DNA of 64,000 nt from Lindgomyces ingoldianus (GCF_010093535.1 NW_022985174.1:879564-943563), one strand, 5' to 3'; positions 1 to 12,067 are shown, numbered from the stretch's first letter. Notes: generated by a model not told the origin, from the letters alone. Translations and numbers: made by a program.

Positions 1-3000
1 AGTAGCTAAGTTATTTTATAGTTACAAAGTACTGCAAGTTCTTATAGTTAGATAGGACCTGTATTAGATGCGCTGCACTTTCTAGTTTAGGTTGCTATTA
101 TTTAAAGCAGTGTACTATAGTAAGTAATTTTTTATTATAGATCTTATAATTACCTTTTACAGGACTTATTCTTTTTAAGAAGTATGTAATAGGCCTAATA
201 GTCCTATCTAGCTTAGTCTAAAAGAGAACTCCTGCTACTACATAGTCTAAGGCATTAGCTTCTACAAGTATTAGTAGTTTAAGGTTAAAGTAGCAGAGTA
301 TTAAGGCTTTAGTAAAGGCTTTCTTTAGCTAGTTAAAGGACTATTAGTAATTTAAGTTAAAGTTAAATTAAACCTCTTTTTTAGTAAGTGTAATTATAGG
401 GCTTACTAGCTGTAAGAAGTTATTAATAAATTATTAGTAAAAGTTAGTAAATTTTATAAAGGCTTAAACATCTTTTATATTCTTTAGGTATTACTAATTT
501 AGCACAGTCTAAACCTTAATAAGGTCTATTTAGATGCTATCTGTAGAGATTACATATTCTAAATATGTAACCTTTAATTAGTAGAACTTACATTTGTCTA
601 CATTAAGTTGTAGACCTGCTTCTTCTATAGCCTTTAGCACTAGGCGTACATGCTGTTTATACTCTAAAAGGCTATTACTGTAGATTAGAATATTATTAAT
701 ATACGCAGTGCAGAACACGTCTAGGTAGGGTTAGAGCAAGTTGTTTATAAAATGTTAAAAAGTACTAGGCGCGTTAGCTAAGCTAAAGGGCATTACTAGG
801 TACTTAAATAGTCTGTATTAGGTCTAAAATGCTGTTAGCTACTTGTTGCCTTTTACTATCTTTAGCTTATTAAAGGTAGCAATAATATCTAACTTTATAA
901 AATACTTTGCTTTGCTTAGTTAGCTTAGGGTTTTCTATAAAAGAAGAATTAAGTATTAGTTTTTAATAGTAATAGCATTTAGTCCTTAGTAGTTAATGTA
1001 GAATTAAAGCCTACCTCTAGGTTTCTTTATAAATAGTATAAGTAACACTACTAGTAAAAAGCTAGCTTAAATAAACCCTTTTTTTAGGTTCTTGTTAAGG
1101 TATTTTTAAAGCACTTTTAATTTGTTTAGCAACATCTTATATAGTAGCCTATAACTAAGTTATTTGCTAGGCTTAAGGGTTATCTAGTAATTATACAGAT
1201 GTTGTATTAAAAGCTTATTAGACTTGTCTTAAAAAAAGACATGTAATAAGTTATAGTAGTCTTAAGAGACTATTATTTTTAGGTTAGTGTGTTTTTAGAG
1301 AGCTAAAGCTTAGTCTATATTAGAAATTGTAACTATGTAGATTTTATAATCTAGTTGTTAAGCTAGGGTTATAAACAAGGCAGGTTCTATGTAGCAGATG
1401 TCTATCTGCTGTTTAAGTCCTAGTTTGTGTCTAAATTAGGTAGGTAAAAGTTTCTTAAAGGCTTCTTTTTTTTTAAGTTTAAGTAGTTGTTAAATTATTT
1501 TACATAGCCTATTTTAGTAAGAGGCCTAGCTTATTAGCCTTACTTAGGTAGTTCTTTTCTAGGTTATTAGAGGGTAAGTCTAGAGACCTTCTATATTAAG
1601 TGCTATTTAAGTGTTGTTTAGGTGTAAGCGTAAGCATATATCTTAGCATTAGAAAAAGTTAAAGTTTAGAACTTACTCTTAGTAATTAAAGGCAACCTTG
1701 TGCTAATACAGCTATAGTTGTCCTAGGATTAGGTTATAATGTCTTATGTTTATTATATAGAGCTTAATCTGCTCCTTATAGTGTTAGTAGGTAATTGTAA
1801 TAGTTATAGTACAGAAGATAAAACCTTTTTTAAGTTGTTTTCTATTAAATCTAGTTAGGTAAATTATTTAGGTAAGCAGTATTAATTAGAGATTTAGTTT
1901 ACGCGCTAGTTCTCTATTAATGTAACCTATGCTATTTACTTCTAAGTTAATAAGAGCTTATATTAGAGCTAATATAGTTTCTTATTATAAACATATAGAA
2001 ATATTAACTTAGTACTTCTAGTTATTAGTAGGGGACTTAGCCTATAGGTTAGCAAAGATCTAGTGTTAAATTAGTCCTAGGGGGCGACTTAGCCCTAGGA
2101 CAAGCCTTTTTGCAGGCTTCTACTGCTATAGCTGCGGCTACGTTAAGAGTAGTAAAGGGGATTAAAGCTTAAATACAAGTTAGAGCCCTTATAAAAATAA
2201 GATTAGAATAGTAAGAATCTTTAATAAGTGCTAGCAGCGCTACTTGCGTAGACTTAAGGAAGGGGAATAGAGTAGTTTTAAAAGATATAACTATGCTTAC
2301 TATACTTAAAGCATTAACTTTTCTTTTTGTAATCTTTATGCTTTCTAGAACTAACTAGAGCATAATTTAAATTAATTTTTATTACATTAGGGTCCTTATT
2401 TGTAACTGCGCTAGTTTAGGGGTGTATTAGGGCTTGTACAGGGAGGAACCTTATGTTATTATTATAGGTAGCAATTAGGTTTGCATACGCGTTAAAGTTG
2501 TTTAGGAGGGGTTCTTTTACTATAGCGCGTTACAGTTTAGTTAAGAGGGAGTTATATAGGGCTGTAATTAGACCTATCTTATTTAAGCCTATATTAGATG
2601 CAAGTTAGTAGAACTTAGTAAAGTGTAAAGTAAAGCTTTTTTTTTTTTATTATAAGGTGTTTAGGCAACTTAGGGCTGTTAACTTTTTATTTAAGTCTTT
2701 ATAAGTTACTTATAAGAACGCTATAAATTAATCTAAGTTAATAATATCCTTATCTATTAGTAAGTTAATTAAGGCTGTTATGTTATAGTTAAGTTAAGAG
2801 TAGGCATATAGTAACTAGAAGTGTTTAGAGGGGAATTAGTCTATGTTTCTTTTAAGTTTATATTAGAGCTTGCGTAGGAAGAAAGGTAGGTCTTTCTGTT
2901 TTCTGTTAAATAGTAGGGGATTAGGGAGTTAGTTAGATTTTATTACTAGATTAAAGGGGTTACAGGTTGTAGGCAGTGTTAGGCAGAAGGGAGTTAAGCT

Positions 3001-3277
3001 ATCTCTAGACTTCTAGGTAAGCTTTAAAGCTAGTGAGTTCTTAGTTCCTACTACTATAACAGGAGTTAAGGTAGAAACAGACTGCTTAATAACATAAAGC
3101 TATTCTTTAAAGTCCTTTTAAAAAGCTTTAAAGCTTATAATGTAGCAGCTTTCTTATAAAGTAAGCGCTTCTTAGAAGGCTTCTTAGCTTACTTTAATAG
3201 CTTAAAGTTATGTAAGTACTAAGCTTATTAGATTAGATTTAGAGGCTATTCTTAGCTAAAGTTTTAACACAACATAA
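1..3277 (-). pseudogene. gag-pol remnant of A1 (gag, protease, RT, RNase H)
   Basis: The minus-strand frames encode a retrotransposon gag with one CCHC-type knuckle, an aspartic protease, the reverse transcriptase and most of RNase H. The RT active-site box (YIDD in the family, here degraded to YINN) lies near 680-705. All frames are broken by many TAG and TAA codons, mostly where family members have Trp or Gln, as expected from RIP. Nothing longer than short fragments is translatable. The integrase and chromodomain are beyond the left edge of the window. Confidence 0.85.
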
Positions 3278-3590
3278 TGTTATAATTGTGCATAAGTAAA
3301 GTTATAGAGCTTTATAGAGGTCTAGTTTAATTACTATGTAAGGTATTATAGTAGGTACAAGACGTTATGTAAGGAACAGAAAGGTTTAAAAGGAAATTAG
3401 TAATTAAATACTTAGCTTAGAAGTCTAAGCGCTTTAAGTATAAATTAAGCCTGTTCTAGGTTTAGTTAGTGTTAAGGCGGTTTGTGCTTAAGTTCATGTC
3501 TGTGTCGTGTTCGTGTCGGACGTGCACTGATAATACTCCAGTACGCGTCTGATACGGTTATGTCTGGGATCCGGGGAGGATACCGTGACA
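3278..3590 (-). repeat. 5' LTR of Gypsy A copy 1
   Basis: This is a 313-bp LTR with TGT...ACA ends, a few bases shorter than the 318 bp of the other copies. The half nearest 3590 keeps many CCA, TCG, TGG and TGA triplets that are TA-mutated in A3 (29023-29340), whereas the half nearest 3278 is heavily mutated. Confidence 0.9.
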
Positions 3591-3639
3591 CGCCCCACCA
3601 CTAAATTTAACTTTAAAGACTATTAATTTAACAACACAA

Positions 3640-5250
3640 AAATATACTATATAAAATAAACTACTATAGGATTATTTAATATCCTTGCATGTACAAGAGT
3701 TATGCCTAGGCTTGTTGCAGCGCTTGCAGCGCTGTGCGCGCGCTGCGCTGCTTTTAGCAGTTAACTCCTCTTAAGGCATTTTACTACCTCCTGCTATACT
3801 AGCAAGCTTCTAAGTACTTAACTTAAAGCCTTAATAACTTGTTAAAGTTCTTTCTTTCTAAATTTACTTTTTTTTACGCTACTTGCGCTTTATAGCTGCC
3901 TTATAGGCCCTCTTTAGGGCAGCTGCTTAATTGCGCTATAGAATAGCAACATAAGCTATCTTAGTAGCGCCCTTACTTAGCTGCTTTACTAAATTAAGCA
4001 TAGTAAAAAAAAACAAATTCTAATGCCTTTAAATTTAAATATATAGTAAAGTTAACTAAGCCTTAACTTTATAAAAATTACTAGGTGTTTAAGCCTTCTA
4101 GGTAGTATTTAGTAGTAGAGTAGCTAGCTAATTAGGTAGCTATATATTAAGCTTTAAAGGCACTAGCTCTAGGTTAAATAGAACTAGTCCTGTAGCTCTA
4201 AAGCCTGCGCAGATATTATCTATTATAATTAAGCAACTAAATGCTGCTTTAAAGGCTAGTAGAAAGGTTAGCTTATTAATATAGTTAATTTAGTAGTAAA
4301 TTAACTAGCTAATCTTAGTACTGTATGCGCGCTTTAATAGCAAAAAGCAGCTAACGTCAAGCGGCTGTAGAATATGTGACGTGTGTGCTAGCATACAGAG
4401 CGCTATAATACGCCTCTGCTTACAGAGCTCTAGGAATTTAACAGAGTAATAGCTTTTATAGCTATTAAAAATAAGCAGCTGCTATAAGCCTACTAAGCAA
4501 TCTTTTATATGCAGATTAAAGTGCTCTAGCTATGTAATTCTATGTTTATTAGTTGTCTAGCTGTTGTTACTAACACTAATAGCCTAGTCCTTTAGTATAT
4601 CCTTATCTTTATACTAGGCAGATAGGTGATGCTTGCCTTTAAAGATTGTGTACAGAGGTATTGCCTACCTATCTGCGTTAATGCCTGCAATAACTGTCAC
4701 CTATTTACAGTTACCTAGCTGTATAGCCTTTAGCTAATTATGTCTATCTGTGCCTATAACAACTATTTAGCTTAATATAACCCCTATTTAAAAGCCTGTC
4801 TTGTTAAAATTATATGTGTCTTAATCTATAATGCTGTACTTTAATTATGTAGCTTTTACAAGCTTAAACTACTTACTTATAATTACTAGATCTTTACATT
4901 TTGCTTATTAGTAATTATATAGTTAGCTAAGGTAAGTTTTAACTACTAGCGTACGCGCAACAAAGTTAGATGGCTAGTTAATACCTGCTAGTAGAGCGCT
5001 GCGCTTAGTAAGAAGCTTGTTAGCCATCTCTTGTACAGCACCTAGAGTAGGCGCAAATCCTTAGAAATCTAGATTAAGTATATGCTTAATAATTACCTCC
5101 TCTTCTAGCTTTATAAGCTTCTTGTTGTTAGCTATACAGTCGCGTCGCATAGTTATCCCTGCGCGTTGTTAGCAGAGAGCTATTTAATTAACATTGTAGA
5201 GTGCTGCAGCGCGCCTCTTAGTTAAAGACGCGTCTCTATTAAGAGCTTAA
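3640..5250 (-). pseudogene. pogo/Fot1-like transposase, RIP-inactivated
   Basis: On the minus strand the degenerate frame shows an N-terminal helix-turn-helix region of pogo/CENP-B type (about 5200-4950), including a KLEEE stretch. The DDE domain follows. The box normally YNFDETGF reads YNFNKTGF (4794-4814), and the second box, normally LLDGHxSHHS, reads LIFNSYKSYYS (4443-4475), so both catalytic Asp residues are changed to Asn. A well preserved stretch with SHILQPLDV lies at 4341-4400. Numerous TAG and TAA codons interrupt the frame. Such transposases cut and paste the element by its terminal repeats; this copy cannot encode a working enzyme. Confidence 0.88.
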
Positions 5251-5337
5251 ATAGCTAGGTTAATTCTAGCCTCTTTTAAAGATAATTAATTATATAGTTG
5301 TTAATGCATTGCAGTTAGTAGTAGGTTAGCTGCGTTT

Positions 5338-5390
5338 TGGTGGTGGGGCGGAACACTCGCTTGTGTTGAACATTTGCTTGTGGACCATGT
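5338..5390. repeat. right terminal inverted repeat of the pogo-like element
   Basis: The end is GC-richer and unmutated, containing GTGGTGGGGCG and running to ...GGACCATGT before the target TA. Only its innermost part can be paired with the left repeat at 3591, because the left copy is cut by the LTR of A1. The full repeat could therefore be about 50 bp. That length is an inference until the sequence left of A1 is seen. Confidence 0.7.
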
Positions 5391-6857
5391 TATTTAAACT
5401 AATAGGCTTATTAGTAGCTAAGTTGTTTTATAGTTATAAAGTACTATAAGTTCTTATAGTTAGATAGGACCTGTATTAGATGCGCTGCACCTTCTAGTTT
5501 AGGTTGCTATTATTTAAAGTAGTGTACTATAGTAAGTAATTTTTTATTATAGATCTTATAATTACCTTTTACAAGACTTATTCTTTTTAAGAAGTATGTA
5601 ATAGGCCTAATAGTCCTGTCTAGCTTAGTCTAGAAGAGAACTCCTGCTACTACGTAGTCTAAGGCATTAGCTTCTACAAGTATTAGTAGTTTAAAGTTAA
5701 AGTAGTAGAGTATTAGAGCTTTAGTAAAGGCTTTTTTTAGCTAGTTAAAAAACTATTAGTAATTTAAGTTAAAGTTAAATTAGATTTTTTTCTTAGTAAG
5801 TGTAATTATAAAGCTTACTTACTATAAAAAGTTGTTAATAAATTATTAGTAAAAGTTAGTAAATTTTATAAAGGCTTAAATATTCTTTATGTTTTTTAGG
5901 TATTACTAATCTAGCATAGTCTAAACCTTAATAGGGTCTATTTAGATGCTATTTATAGAGATTACATATTTTAAATACATAACCTTTAATTAGTAGAACT
6001 TACATTTGTTTATGTTAAGTTGTAGACCTACTTCTTTTATAGCCTTTAGCACTAGGCGTACATGCTGTTTATGCTCTAAAAGGCTATTACTATAGATTAG
6101 AATATTGTTAATATACATAGTGTAGAACATGTCTAGGTAGGGTTAGAGTAAGTTGTTTATAAAATGTTAAAAAGTACTAGGCGTGTTAGCTAAGCTAAAG
6201 GGCATTACTAGGTACTTAAATAGTCTATATTAGGTCTAAAACGCTGTTAGCTACTTATTACCCTTTACTATTTTTAGCTTATTAAAGGCAGTAATAATAT
6301 CTAACTTTATAAAATACTTTACTTTACTTAGTTAGCTTAAAGTTTCTTGTAAAAAAAGAATTAAGTATTAGTTTTTAATAGTAATAGTGTTTAGTCCTTA
6401 GTAGTTAACACAGAATTAAAGCTTACTTTTAGGTTTCTTTATAAATAGTATAAGTAACACTACTAGTAAGAAGCTAGCTTAAATAAACTCTTTTTTTAGG
6501 TTCTTATTAAAGTATTTTTAAAGCACTTTTAATTTATTTAGTAACATTTTATATAGTAGCTTATAACTAAGTTGTTTACTAGGCTTAAAAGTTATCTAGT
6601 AATTATATAGATGTTGTATTAAAAGCTTATTAGACTTATTTTAGAAAAAGACATATAACAGGTTATAGTAGTTTTAAGGGACTATTATTCTTAGGTTAGT
6701 GTGTTTTTAGAGAGCTAAAGCTTAGTCTATATTAGAAATTATAACTGCGTAGATTTTATAATCTAGTTATTAAGCTAGAGTTATAAATAGGGCAGGTTCT
6801 ATGTAGCAGATGTCTATCTGCTGTTTAAGTCCTAGTTTGTGTCTAAATTAGGTAGAC
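5391..6857 (-). mobile_element. Gypsy A copy 2 (A2), internal RT/RNase H fragment
   Basis: This fragment is colinear with A1 and A3 (minus strand). It starts just downstream of RNase H, at the TA where the pogo-like element inserted. It ends abruptly after CTAAATTAGGTAG near 6854-6857, where A1 and A3 continue with different sequence. It contains degraded RNase H and the RT region, with the active-site box near 6090-6115, and has no LTR. The right boundary is not a target-site duplication but a breakpoint against Gypsy B. Confidence 0.9.
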
Positions 6858-6869
6858 AAGTACTTTTAC

Positions 6870-9800
6870 ATAAATCTAGTAATTAATAGCTACTAGCTGC
6901 CCACACTTTTTATTCTTTATAACATAAGCTATTATAACTTAATTATAAGCTATAAAGTTCTTAAAAAAGCTAGTGTTTAAATTAACTATAAAAAATAATT
7001 AATTTAGTAGCTAAATAATAATTAAACATAAAACTATAAGCGTAATATTATTATCTTTATATATAGTGTGTTCTTACAGATTAACTAATTTTATTAAGTA
7101 AATACTAACTAATAAAATAAGTTTATAAAGATATTAAAAATTAATTAATACTAACTTTAATTAACTTAAAAGCATAATTAGTAGTAAAACTTAAAAAAAA
7201 TAAAAAAGTAACTTAATTCTTAACTAATACCCTTTAGTGCTAATTAAGCGCGCTAATGTTAACTAGCTGTATCTAAAAAAGCACTTGCTAAGGTAGGGCT
7301 AAAGGTAAATGTAATTAATGCTGCTATGTTTATGCTACACATAAGGCGTAGAGATATTATAATTAGACATATTAGCATTTATAAGGTTAATTAACTAATT
7401 AAGGACTACTAAGCACTTATAATAGTTAATTCTAAGAAGAAGCTTTAACAGCTAATGCTTAAAAAGTTACTATTCTCTATGTATACTAAAGCTATGCTAG
7501 CTTACTTCTTAAAAAGAGACTTAGATAAACTACTGCTACACTAACCTAGTGTTAACTATAATATTAAGCTAATAGTAAAGAACACTTTATTAAGCAGCCT
7601 ACTATACAGCATGTCTCTAGAGCAGCTTAGGCTAGTTAAGGACTATCTAGACAACTACCTGCAACGCAGATTTATTACGCATAGTAACGCTAGCTACACT
7701 TCTCTAGTCTTGTTTACTAAAAAGCTAAAAAAAAAGTAGAGGTTCTATATAGACTATTATAAGCTTAATATAATTATAAAAAAAGACACTTACTTAATAC
7801 TTTTAATCTAGAAAACACTTACATAGCTAGCTATAGCTAAGGTCTTTACTAAGCTTAATATATAATAAGTGTTCTATTACATCTAGCTTACTAAAAAGGT
7901 TAAGGACCTAACTACTTTCTAAACACACTATAGTAACTATAAGTATTATATGCTACTTTTTAGACTTTATAATAGCCTTATAACTTTTTAGTAATATATT
8001 AATTAAGTTTTACATAGCCTGCTTAATAACTTTTATATAGCTTACTTTAACAACATTTTAATCTACTTAGATAACTTTTTATAGCATAAGGCATATATTA
8101 CTAAGGTTCTATGTTATTTATAAAACACTAGCCTATAAATTAACTTTAAAAAAAGTAAATTTATAGTTACTAAAATAAAATTTTTAGGTTTTATTATTAG
8201 CATAAACAGAATCTGCAAGGACTTTACTAAAGTAGCTGCTGTCTAAGACTAGCTTATACTAACTTTAATTAAGAGCTTATAGTTATTTCTAGGGTTCTGC
8301 AACTTCTACTGCGCCTTCTTTAAGAACTATAGTTACATTATACAGCTACTTACAAAGCTGCTTAAGTGTAGCGCCTAGCATTCTTTAAAAGAGCATAAGT
8401 TAGCTATATTTAAGCACGCTAAAAACTTTATGCTATTAAATAACATCTTTACACACTACTTACTAAATTATAAGATGTGTATAAAGACTAATGTAAGCAA
8501 CAGAGTTATTATAGAAGTACTATTACAGCTGCAGGATAATAGCATCTAGCGCCTTATAGCGTTCTACTCTAAGACTATAAGCCTGCTGCAGATAAACTAT
8601 AATATATATAATAAAAAAATGCTTATAGTTATTTAAAGCTTATAAAAGTAGTAAGCATAGCTAATAAGCCTATAATAAAATAAGCTATTTATAGTAATTA
8701 CTAACTACTAAGCTTTTAAGTACTTTACTATTAAGTGTAAGCTTACCCCTTACTAAATGTAATAAGCTATGCTAATAGTAGACTTTAACCTTACACTAAC
8801 CTACTACTTAGGCACTGCTAACATTGTTACAGACACGCTATTAAGAAAGTAAAAAAAGCTTAAAACATAAAAAAAAAAAATAAAGCTACTTATATACACT
8901 TTTTTTTAAGCTAAAAGTAGATTAGTGTTAGTCTTATTACTTAATTACACACTACCTTATAAAGCACCCCTCTGCTAAACAAGAAGCTTATAGAGCTACT
9001 ACTAATAAATTAACTATATAAGCTTATTAATTAGATTCTAGATGCTAATTAGAATTATAAAAGCCTATAATACTGCTATAATAAAGCATAGAATTTTAGC
9101 TTATAATAAAAGCTTAATGCTAAAGGCTTACTACTAAAAAAAGGGAAGCTTATAGTTCTAGCTATTTAGTTTCTAAGGACCTACCTTATCTGCGCTGTTT
9201 ACATAACACAACTTACTACACATCTTAAGACTAGAAAAATAACTAAGCTACTACATTAGTACTACTAGCTAAGCATAAGCTAAGATGTTAAAACTTATAT
9301 TAGCATTTATAAGGCTTATTAGTAAAGCTATATCTTTTAAGATAAGACTTTAGGGCTTTTTAAGCTACTACTAATACTTAAGTAAGTATAGTAAAATATT
9401 TTTATAAATTTTAAGTTATTTTTACTTAATTAAGCTAGCTATAATAATGTGTTTATTATAGTAGACTGTCTAAGTAAGCGCTGCTTTTTACTACTATGCT
9501 ATAAAACTATTACTGCTATAAAGGCTGTAGACCTATACTATTGCTATATCTAGTGTGTCTATAGACCCCTTTAATTAATTATCTTTAACTATAGACTATA
9601 GTTTACCTCTGCATTTATAGATAAGCTTTACTACTTTACTAGCATTAAATAAAAGCTTTTTATGCCCTACTATCTTTAAACTAATAGTAATATAAAGGTG
9701 CTAAATTAGTATATTAACTAGTAACTGTGTCTATTTATTAATTACTTTTAGGACAACTAGTTAGACCTGCTGCCTTGCATAGACTAGGCTTAAGCATCTT

Positions 9801-10560
9801 TACTACATAAGATAATAAAGTTATTACTATTTAAAATTAAGTTTAGCTATTGTCTAACACACTACTAGAACTAAAAAGCATGTATAAGACACTTACTAAC
9901 TGCGCTAAAGCAGATTTTACATAAAAAAGCTTAAAGCTATGCTAAGCTTTACTATAACACTATATAATAAGTAATTAAGATTATAAAAAAGAGTATTACT
10001 TAAGCCTAAAAGTAGTAAGCAGCTTAGGTAAATAAAAAGTAGCATAAACCTAACTTTATAGTAAGTAATAAAGTATACATAACTTTTAAGGGCTTTACTA
10101 TAAGGCGCCCTAGCTAGAAGCTTAACTAGCAGATGTATAGGCCTTATCTAATTATAAGTATAAGAGGTTATTTATACTAGCTTAAGCTCTTCTTATACAT
10201 AAAAATGCATAATGTCTTCTATGTAGACTGCCTATAGCAGGCAGCACCTACAACGCTGCTAGGTTAGGTTAAGCCCCTAAAGAAGCTAATTAAGGTTAAT
10301 AGTTACTTTAAGTAGCAGGTTTAAAACATTCTAGATAGTTACGTCTACTATAGGCGTCTCTAATACTAAGCCTTATAGGTAGGCTATAATTCTAACCCTA
10401 CCTAGTATAATGCTAACAGATTCCTTAGAGCTCTGCATAAAGTAAGAGACTTCTACTAAGCATATCTTACTAAGCCTAGTCTGCTAGCGCAACTAGACGC
10501 CTAGTTGCAAGTGTATAAAAAAGGTAAAAATATAAAACTTATAAAAGTTAATAATTAACT
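6870..10560 (+). pseudogene. Gypsy B pol remnant (PR-RT-RNase H-IN-chromodomain)
   Basis: Degenerate plus-strand frames give the aspartic protease near 6885-7140, then RT with an LVLFTKK box and the active-site region FNNILIYLDN at 8046-8075 (family F/YxDDIL). RNase H lies near 8450-8800. A zinc-binding and core integrase region follows about 8930-9900. A chromodomain-like segment about 10310-10520 ends in a KLRDF-type stretch (here KVRDF). Dozens of TAG and TAA codons break it. In chromoviruses the chromodomain steers integration to heterochromatin marked by H3K9 methylation; here that is family knowledge only. Confidence 0.85.
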
Positions 10561-10648
10561 TACACTAAGGTCTTAACTAGTTTAAAAACTAACATAAAGG
10601 CGCTAAACTACTTAGTTTTAAAAATAAGACTGCCTTAGAAGAGGGTAA

Positions 10649-10929
10649 TGTAACAGTCCTATGCAGAGAGCTCTGTTACGCGTTACATAACAAGCTGCCT
10701 GTGCAGCTAATTAGGATATAAGGGGTGCAACTAGTGTAACGCTATTAGTTTGCTTAGCGCTAGCGTCCTTGCTAGCGCTTTAGCGCTGCAAGCACTTCTT
10801 CTGCAAAGCTGCCCTTAAAGCTCCCTTTCTCCTCTCTATCTTAGTGTAGCTAAAATAGAGCCAACCTACTCTGCCTTGCTTCCCCAGCTCTATACAGTAG
10901 TAGAGACAGTGCTTGTCATCATAATTACA
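10649..10929 (+). repeat. 3' LTR of Gypsy B
   Basis: This is a 281-bp LTR with TGTAACAG...AATTACA ends, preceded by a purine-rich tract (GAAGAGGGTAA). No second copy exists in the window, so the ends are judged from TGT/ACA, the polypurine tract and the switch to U1 sequence at 10930. The distal half keeps CCA and TCA triplets (GAGCCAACC, GTCATCAT). A short inverted repeat (GTAACAG and CTGTTAC) surrounds a CAGAGAGCTCTG palindrome near its start. Confidence 0.78.
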
Positions 10930-12067
10930 AAGTAGTTGTACTAATTACAGAGAAAGTATTAGGTCTATAGGTAATTTATATAGAGACATTCTCTATTACA
11001 TTAAGACTAGTAATAGTAGTAATAGTTTTATATAATGCTTTAGTAGAATAGTAAATGTGTGTTTTTTTTTTATAAGTCTGTATAGTGTAGTAGCCTTTAT
11101 TATGTCCTTTTTAAAGCTAATGCTCTTATTCTGTAGAGTAGTAATTAGTTTTTATAGAAACAGTTAGCTAAGATTTTTAAAGTGTATAAGCTTCTACTTT
11201 ATAAAGTTATTTTAAAAGTTTTTAAGCATATATACATTTATTATGCTTAACGCGCAGAGTTTTATAATTAAGTTAGCTGTGTATAAATTAAGCTTTTTCT
11301 TAGGTGTGTTATTTAATAGTTTAATTTTATTTATTTAATCTTTAATGTTTATCTGCTCTGCTAGGGTCTTTGCTAAGATGCCTATAAAAGGTACATATTA
11401 GTTGTATGTTAATATGTTATGTTAGCTAGTTATAGATAGAGCTAGCGTTGCTTGTTACTCTATAGTAGTTAATTATGCGTTAGTGCGCGCTGTCTTACTT
11501 CTTGTTGTACGCTGCCTCTAAACAGCTTTGTGTAAAAAGATAAAACAGACCTTTTAGTGTTAAACAAGCACTACTATTTGTACAATACTTTTAAATAGTA
11601 TTGTATAGACAGGTTTCTTGCTTTTGCTTAAGTAACTAAATAGAGATTTATAGCTACTTACATGTAAATTAGACTTTGTCTTTACTCTTACTAATTTATA
11701 GTTAAAGTAGTAAAGAAAAGAATTCTTTTTATATATAAACTTTTAAATAGAAAGGTATAAAAAAAGCTTCCTCTTTTATAGTATTTAAACTACTAATTAG
11801 TGTTAAATAGACTCTTTACTAGCTAGCACTTAGTGTTAGCAAATGCGTACAAGACAGAGAGGTTTGCACGGTGTAAACATTGCACAGGGGTGTTAGGTAA
11901 CTAGTGTTAATTGCTTCTTTGTTTTTCCTCTGTACAGAGGAAAAGGGGGATATCTAGATGTTTGCGCACGGAGGTTCGCGCACGAGCATCATGTGACATA
12001 GATACGTGATCCTGCTCGTGCGTGATCGCTTGTATCCAGGCCGCGACGCTGCTGCTGCGTACGGACA
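10930..12067 (-). mobile_element. Copia U copy 1 (U1), 5' end only, with a mosaic LTR
   Basis: This minus-strand fragment matches the 5' end of U2 and U3 (compare 19140-19797 and 44990-45850): the leader and start of gag, plus the 5' LTR at the right. The remainder, including pol and the 3' LTR, is missing left of 10930, where Gypsy B begins. It sits in Gypsy A copy 3 at CTAAG (12068-12072), as judged from the uninterrupted site in A4 near 33130. Its LTR is a hybrid (see the LTR entry). Confidence 0.88.
11802..12067 (-). repeat. Mosaic 5' LTR of U1 (U-type and V-type halves)
   Basis: From 11802 to about 11920 this LTR matches the U LTR (compare 45851-45970). From about 11930 to 12067 it matches the complement of the first half of the V LTR (compare 19798-19940). 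The switch falls in a short region both families share, around TGTACARAGGAAA. In element orientation the upstream promoter half (U3) is V-like, and the downstream half and internal sequence are U-like. The outermost 100 bp are almost free of RIP. Confidence 0.85.

Larger units (their letters stand above)
1..3590 (-). mobile_element. Gypsy A copy 1 (A1), 5' part of a chromovirus, RIP-degraded
   Basis: This is a Ty3/Gypsy LTR retrotransposon read on the minus strand. Its 5' LTR is at the right (3278-3590), followed leftward by degenerate gag, protease, reverse transcriptase and RNase H. The window edge cuts it at the end of RNase H. It was identified by near-colinear match to the complete plus-strand copy at 58084-63748. 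The outer LTR end is TGTCACGG... on the minus strand. It abuts the inner part of a pogo terminal inverted repeat at 3591, so A1 most likely integrated into that repeat. The expected matching 5-bp target copy (CGCCC) would lie left of the window. The outermost 100 bp are almost free of RIP, while the interior is saturated. Confidence 0.93.
3591..5390 (-). mobile_element. Fot1/pogo-type DNA transposon, truncated at one inverted repeat
   Basis: This is a Tc1/mariner-superfamily, pogo-group element. The inner part of the left terminal inverted repeat (CGCCCCACCAC, 3591-3601) matches the complement of 5340-5350. The right end continues outward to 5390 and is followed by TA (5391-5392). Intact Gypsy A copies carry the same TA inside AAGTATTTAAAC (for example near 12643), so the element inserted at that TA in A2, matching the TA target preference of the superfamily. 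The outer part of the left repeat is missing because A1 inserted there. The right terminal repeat is unusually free of RIP compared with the body. Confidence 0.88.
6858..10929 (+). mobile_element. Gypsy B, 5'-deleted chromovirus with 3' LTR
   Basis: This is a second Ty3/Gypsy family on the plus strand, clearly different in sequence from Gypsy A. Protease, RT, RNase H, integrase and a C-terminal chromodomain can be followed in order, then a 3' LTR. The 5' LTR and gag are missing: the left boundary at 6857/6858 falls at the protease. The right LTR end runs directly into the 5' portion of copia U1. Heavy RIP is present throughout except towards the outer end of the LTR. Confidence 0.88.

Noticed and set aside
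6858..10934. AAGTA on both sides of Gypsy B as its target duplication
   Set aside because: The left copy abuts protease sequence rather than an LTR start, so it cannot be an integration footprint of an LTR element. Microhomology at a deletion, or chance, is more likely.
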